Assembly (NCBI RefSeq): GCF_014642835.1
Contig: NZ_BMJA01000001.1
Coordinates: 2,016,933-2,080,932, forward strand
Source: Dyella nitratireducens
Lineage (GTDB): Bacteria > Pseudomonadota > Gammaproteobacteria > Xanthomonadales > Rhodanobacteraceae
DNA length: 64,000 nt
Direction of reading: 5' to 3'
The notes beneath the pieces are model-generated. The model saw only the letters and a list, made by a program, of their open reading frames with translations. It had not been told where the DNA came from and did no database searches. The position numbers were made by a program, and so were the translations under genes. Shown piece by piece: positions 61,038 to 64,000 of the stretch. Numbering within the stretch: position 1 is the stretch's first letter; each line of letters opens with the position of its first letter.

Positions 61038-62896
61038 TACAACATTTTTCAGCGCTCGAAATCGAAAGACTTGAACAAGGATTGCCAAAGCTAGAGCGAT
61101 GGAGCGAGAAACTTCTTGTACCCTTCGTAGCTCACCGGCTACAAAATCCAAAGGTGATCTGGTGCAACCGTCGATGGTTTCTAGAGCATGGCATGGATTT
61201 ATCTGTAGCAAGTCAAGCGCATCGGGTATACGAATGGCTTACTGACGAATTTGGCTGGGTAGTTGAGTGTGAGGGAGTCAGCAAGGAGACTCGTTACTTA
61301 CACGCGGACCGCTACGGCGCGACGGATGGCGTGGCACAACATGGTGGCAGTGGGCGCGTCGCGACACTCGGTTGCTTTCAAGCCAAGGGGATTGGTCAGA
61401 CGCCATTAGTCTCCCACGGCATTGCCGAAGGTCATTCGCATGGCTGCTTGTCGGTAGCTGAAGCATTGAGGGAGGCGATCTTTGCTGAGATTGCATCAGC
61501 CGAATTCCCTCACGGCGCGATACCGGCGATGGCGGTCATCGACACGGGATTGTTTTTTTCCAGCGCAAATCCAGATGACCGGTACGATCAAAATGCGCGC
61601 CGAGCGATTCTGGTCAGGCCCGCAACAGTTCGGCCGGCGCATGCAGAGAGAGCGCCCATGTTCAAGCGTTCGGTGACAGGTTTTGTCAACCGGCAAGTCG
61701 ATGATGTGCAACGAACTCGAGACATGATCACTCAATGGGTGAATCATATTTCAGATGTCGGAACGCAGATGGAACGAAACACGTTACGCACATTTGTTCA
61801 AATGGTTGTCGAGCAGATTGCGTTTGGCCAGATACATCGATTGTTTTCCGGCGGCTATTTTTCTTCGAATGTCTCGATCTCCGGGGAGTTGCTCGACTTT
61901 GGCAACGCGCATGCCTTGCCAAACTGGGCAAGCGCGCAAGTCCATAGTGTGCTCCCTGGCCTCGGCGACGAGATCAACCTTCTTAAGCGAGTGATCGCAT
62001 CGTTGATATTTTACTTTACTAAGTATCGGAAATGCGACAATGCATTGCCATTAACCCAGGAATTGCAGGCTTCTGCCGACGCTTTCTACGAAGGCGCTTG
62101 GCGACACTATGGCCTTGAGTTGCTGCAAGCTAACCATGTTGGCGCTTCCGAGAAGGACGCGATGCACCGTATTTTGCGCGGCTATTTTCAACGCCAGCAG
62201 AAGTCGCGTGTGAAATACCGATTTGGTGAAGTCATCGCTGGAAGTGGCGCACAAAACTCGAACTGGTTGTATCTGACGCTTGTCAGCGATTCGGCGAAGC
62301 AAGACACCGATGAATACCAGACGCTATGCTCGATAGACGGCATTCTAAAGGGATACGACAAGTCGGTACGTTATGTAGCTTGGTGGACGGCTGCGCGCCT
62401 GCTGAAACCACGTGAAAGTCTTGATCGAAAGTATTTGCATCGAGCTTTGGAACGGCTCATACCTAAGTTGATTGATCGCCGTACACCGGACGCTCGCACG
62501 GTCGATCAGTTCCTTCAAGAATCGATCTCTGCGGCCAGAAGATACTGGCGCCGCTTGCCAGTAGGTTATGCGGTTCACGCGCACACGACCCTCGACGGAT
62601 GCAGCGCGCTGGTGTGTTCTGATGGGTCTGGCTCAAAAGAACGATTCATTTGGCTTGAGGGCATTATCGGACCGGATGACTCACTGTGCTTATTTGACCG
62701 CCAACTTAGTCGTTCTGATTTCGATCACGTGTCAATTTGTTGTAGCGGTACCCGCTGGTCGGCGACATGTCCGTTGAACATGGATGCTGACGGTGTTTAC
62801 ATCGCCAACCTGACGACGAGGGGGTTGGTTTTACCCAATATGGGGACACATTACGAGTGCCCGACCTTTTTTCTTCGCAGAGGTCGCTATGGATAG
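61022..62896 (+). CDS. SelO/YdiU-like pseudokinase-fold protein (putative AMPylase)
   Basis: A 624-residue protein whose N-terminal 300 residues align with SelO/YdiU. Matches are LQNPKVIWCNRRW, QAKGIGQTPLV (Lys122), EALREAIFAEIA (Glu147/151), RAILVRPATVRPAH and FSSNVSISGELLDFGNA. SelO proteins transfer AMP from ATP to Ser/Thr/Tyr. The usual NTDN catalytic loop reads FSSN here (281-283), so its Asp is Ser; the metal-binding Asp survives (Asp292 of DFG). The C-terminal half (about 330-624) is not recognised. The start is GTG at 61022, overlapping the upstream gene by 16 nt. Confidence 0.75.
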   Translation: MAKTLVQHFSALEIERLEQGLPKLERWSEKLLVPFVAHRLQNPKVIWCNRRWFLEHGMDLSVASQAHRVYEWLTDEFGWVVECEGVSKETRYLHADRYGATDGVAQHGGSGRVATLGCFQAKGIGQTPLVSHGIAEGHSHGCLSVAEALREAIFAEIASAEFPHGAIPAMAVIDTGLFFSSANPDDRYDQNARRAILVRPATVRPAHAERAPMFKRSVTGFVNRQVDDVQRTRDMITQWVNHISDVGTQMERNTLRTFVQMVVEQIAFGQIHRLFSGGYFSSNVSISGELLDFGNAHALPNWASAQVHSVLPGLGDEINLLKRVIASLIFYFTKYRKCDNALPLTQELQASADAFYEGAWRHYGLELLQANHVGASEKDAMHRILRGYFQRQQKSRVKYRFGEVIAGSGAQNSNWLYLTLVSDSAKQDTDEYQTLCSIDGILKGYDKSVRYVAWWTAARLLKPRESLDRKYLHRALERLIPKLIDRRTPDARTVDQFLQESISAARRYWRRLPVGYAVHAHTTLDGCSALVCSDGSGSKERFIWLEGIIGPDDSLCLFDRQLSRSDFDHVSICCSGTRWSATCPLNMDADGVYIANLTTRGLVLPNMGTHYECPTFFLRRGRYG

Positions 62897-63497
62897 AGGA
62901 AGTTCGCGACGCAAGATCTTCGGGATTGGCCTGTCCAAGACAGGCACGTCCTCGCTATGTGAGGCGCTAGAGATTCTTGGGTACAGGTCCGTTCACAACC
63001 CAACGGATGGACGATCAATCATGGCACTGTTGACTGGCAATCTTCGCTGTCCTGCCATTGAGGATAACGATGCAGTATGCGACATCATTTTCAGCCGGTA
63101 TTTCAGGGAACTTGATCGTTTGTATCCAGGCAGTTTATTTATACTGACGGAGAGAGAACGCCAAGCTTGGCACGCATCGTGTGCCAAACATTGGTCTCAG
63201 CGTTCGGTACGCCGCCAGAGATTGTGGAATGAAGACCTTGTGGATTTCAATGTATACGGAACGATGTTGTACCAAGAACGGCTGTTCGACGACACGTACA
63301 GTAGCCACTATTCTGCAGTGCGACAGCATTTTTCCAAGACCCATCAACTTCTATGCATAAATATCTGCAGAGGTGATGGCTGGAGCGCACTCTGCCAATT
63401 TCTTGGCAAAGATATTCCATCGATTCCGTTCCCACACATTTGTCCAGATCCGTGGATAGCGCCGATTGGCGTCTATGGCGAAGCTCAATTGACTTGA
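62889..63497 (+). CDS. Sulfotransferase-family P-loop protein
   Basis: A 202-residue small sulfotransferase-like protein. The 5'-phosphosulfate loop is GLSKTGTSSLCEALEILGY (residues about 13-31). The region FRELDRLYPGSLFILTERE and the later NICRGDGWSALCQFLGKDIP, then PFPH, match the Sulfotransfer_3/4 families that use PAPS. Substrate (protein, lipid or sugar) is unknown. It overlaps the SelO-like gene by 8 nt and ends the cassette. Confidence 0.85.
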   Translation: MDRGSSRRKIFGIGLSKTGTSSLCEALEILGYRSVHNPTDGRSIMALLTGNLRCPAIEDNDAVCDIIFSRYFRELDRLYPGSLFILTERERQAWHASCAKHWSQRSVRRQRLWNEDLVDFNVYGTMLYQERLFDDTYSSHYSAVRQHFSKTHQLLCINICRGDGWSALCQFLGKDIPSIPFPHICPDPWIAPIGVYGEAQLT

Positions 63498-63667
63498 AAG
63501 TAAAGTCGGTTTTAAGAGAGCGGCTCATTCAGAGCATCCCAAAATACTTTTTTCTGCGTTCGCCATGTTTGATGTTGTCAATCCTGTGAATACCCGCGCG
63601 CGGGAGGAGCACATGGTGGCGGCCATCGACGCTGCCTGATAGCAACTAGGCAGGTCTGATATGACGA
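63498..63667. other. Short intergenic stretch, possible paralogue remnant
   Basis: No intact gene. Just before the terminator, a frame ends in HMVAAIDAA-stop, faintly like the GH92 C-terminus VVAIDAS-stop, and the DNA after the stop is homologous to that after GH92. It may be the relic of the segment duplicated around the cassette. Confidence 0.3.
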
Positions 63668-63703
63668 GCCCGTTGCGATTCGCGGTCGCATCGGGCTTTT
63701 TTT
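63668..63703 (+). terminator. Diverged duplicate of the GH92 terminator
   Basis: It has the same stem and loop as 58410-58444 (GCCCGTTGCGA / TCGCATCGGGC, loop TTCGCGG) with one mismatch and seven Ts. It would end the cassette transcript. Confidence 0.85.
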
Positions 63704-63788
63704 CTTGATGCTCCGCATCTGAAGAAAGCTTCATGTATCCCTTGATCCGTCGCCTCAGTGAATCTTTGTCGACGTGAACCTGAGACAT

Positions 63789-63800
63789 TTGGACGTCCAA
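63789..63800. promoter_or_regulatory. 12-bp palindrome TTGGACGTCCAA upstream of small-RNA copy 2
   Basis: It is identical to 58851-58862 and followed by the same CAGGCCAGTTGCTTG stretch (one or two changes), about 97-108 nt before the RNA's first hairpin. Confidence 0.55.
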
Positions 63801-63895
63801 TTGTCTGTACAGGCCAGTTGCTTGATATTTGAAGCCATCGATAGGCGAATGCGCTTTCAGGCGCGAACTTCGCGGCCGTCAAACGCACCAAGTTC

Positions 63896-64000
63896 ATGCA
63901 TCGCGTGTGGGGCGATGCAAGGTGACATGATCCCAGCATGTCACCATCGGGTCTGTTCCTGCACTCCCTCCAAGAAGGGAATATGACCCACGAAGCCCCG
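63896..64000 (+). ncRNA. Candidate structured small RNA, copy 2 (cut by the window end)
   Basis: 104 nt (63897-64000) are identical to 58960-59063 and cover hairpins 1-3 and the start of the terminator stem. The preceding 100 nt are diverged except around the palindrome. Confidence 0.6.

Noticed and set aside
59227..63497. Classical RTX toxin operon
   Set aside because: The HlyC homologue suggested one, but no glycine-rich RTX repeats and no HlyB/HlyD genes occur in the window.
1..64000. tRNA, rRNA, CRISPR or prophage
   Set aside because: I saw no cloverleaf-like tRNA ends, no rRNA signatures, no regular spacer arrays and no integrase or capsid genes. The repeats are palindromic REP-like units, not CRISPR.

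Overview
The window looks like a chromosomal segment of a free-living, plant- or soil-associated gammaproteobacterium of the order Xanthomonadales, probably Rhodanobacteraceae (Dyella, Rhodanobacter or Luteibacter type). Reasons: high GC over most of its length, Tat-exported exo-mannosidases, a TorF-type porin, TonB/FecIR machinery, many two-component and c-di-GMP proteins, and abundant REP-like palindromic repeats. I see no rRNA, tRNA, CRISPR array, transposase or phage structural module. Family names come from motif reading; no searches were run.

Left part (1-22.3 kb): a DUF417/RclC-like membrane protein diverges from an RclR-like AraC regulator that keeps both redox-cysteine positions. An AhpD-like protein diverges from an SDR. 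A four-gene unit encodes an ECF sigma factor, a zinc-finger anti-sigma factor, an S8 protease and a porin-like protein. Then come a beta-propeller protein, an RcnB-like protein, a surface-glycan-type cluster (AsnB-like amidotransferase, GT39, GT9), an OmpR/QseC-type two-component system, a PAP2 phosphatase with an altered motif, a Tat multicopper oxidase translationally coupled to a ChrA chromate transporter, and a secreted PHB depolymerase-like esterase.

Middle part (22.5-50.5 kb): CsbD, a MASE1-PAS-GGDEF protein, a PHP hydrolase, a FecI-FecR-TonB receptor unit, a 2OG oxygenase-like protein, a HicAB toxin-antitoxin pair with a palindrome over its promoter, an M14 carboxypeptidase, a triple-YbjQ protein, a LOV blue-light histidine kinase hybrid, a GH2 beta-mannosidase and a GH125 alpha-1,6-mannosidase. 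A three-gene hybrid kinase / REC / REC-EAL operon converges on a large sensor GGDEF-EAL protein; both of these EAL proteins have ruined GGDEF motifs. With the GH92 alpha-1,2-mannosidase at 55.9 kb, the three exo-mannosidases form a set suited to trimming mannose-rich glycans.

Right part (50.7-64 kb): a less GC-rich accessory stretch with a flavin monooxygenase, a small membrane protein, and an NTF2-like / MDR reductase / WYL-regulator operon. After GH92 lies the most unusual region, a tightly coupled five-gene cassette (59.2-63.5 kb). It encodes an exported protein with a lysozyme-like RxNNP domain, an exported ankyrin protein, an HlyC-type toxin-activating acyltransferase homologue whose catalytic His is Tyr, a SelO-like AMPylase-fold pseudokinase with an altered catalytic loop, and a sulfotransferase-like P-loop protein. 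No RTX toxin or type I secretion genes are present. The cassette is bracketed by direct repeats carrying a diverged terminator, a perfect 12-bp palindrome and an apparently duplicated structured small RNA. Three different protein-modifying folds in one operon with an exported candidate substrate make this the best candidate for an undescribed system.
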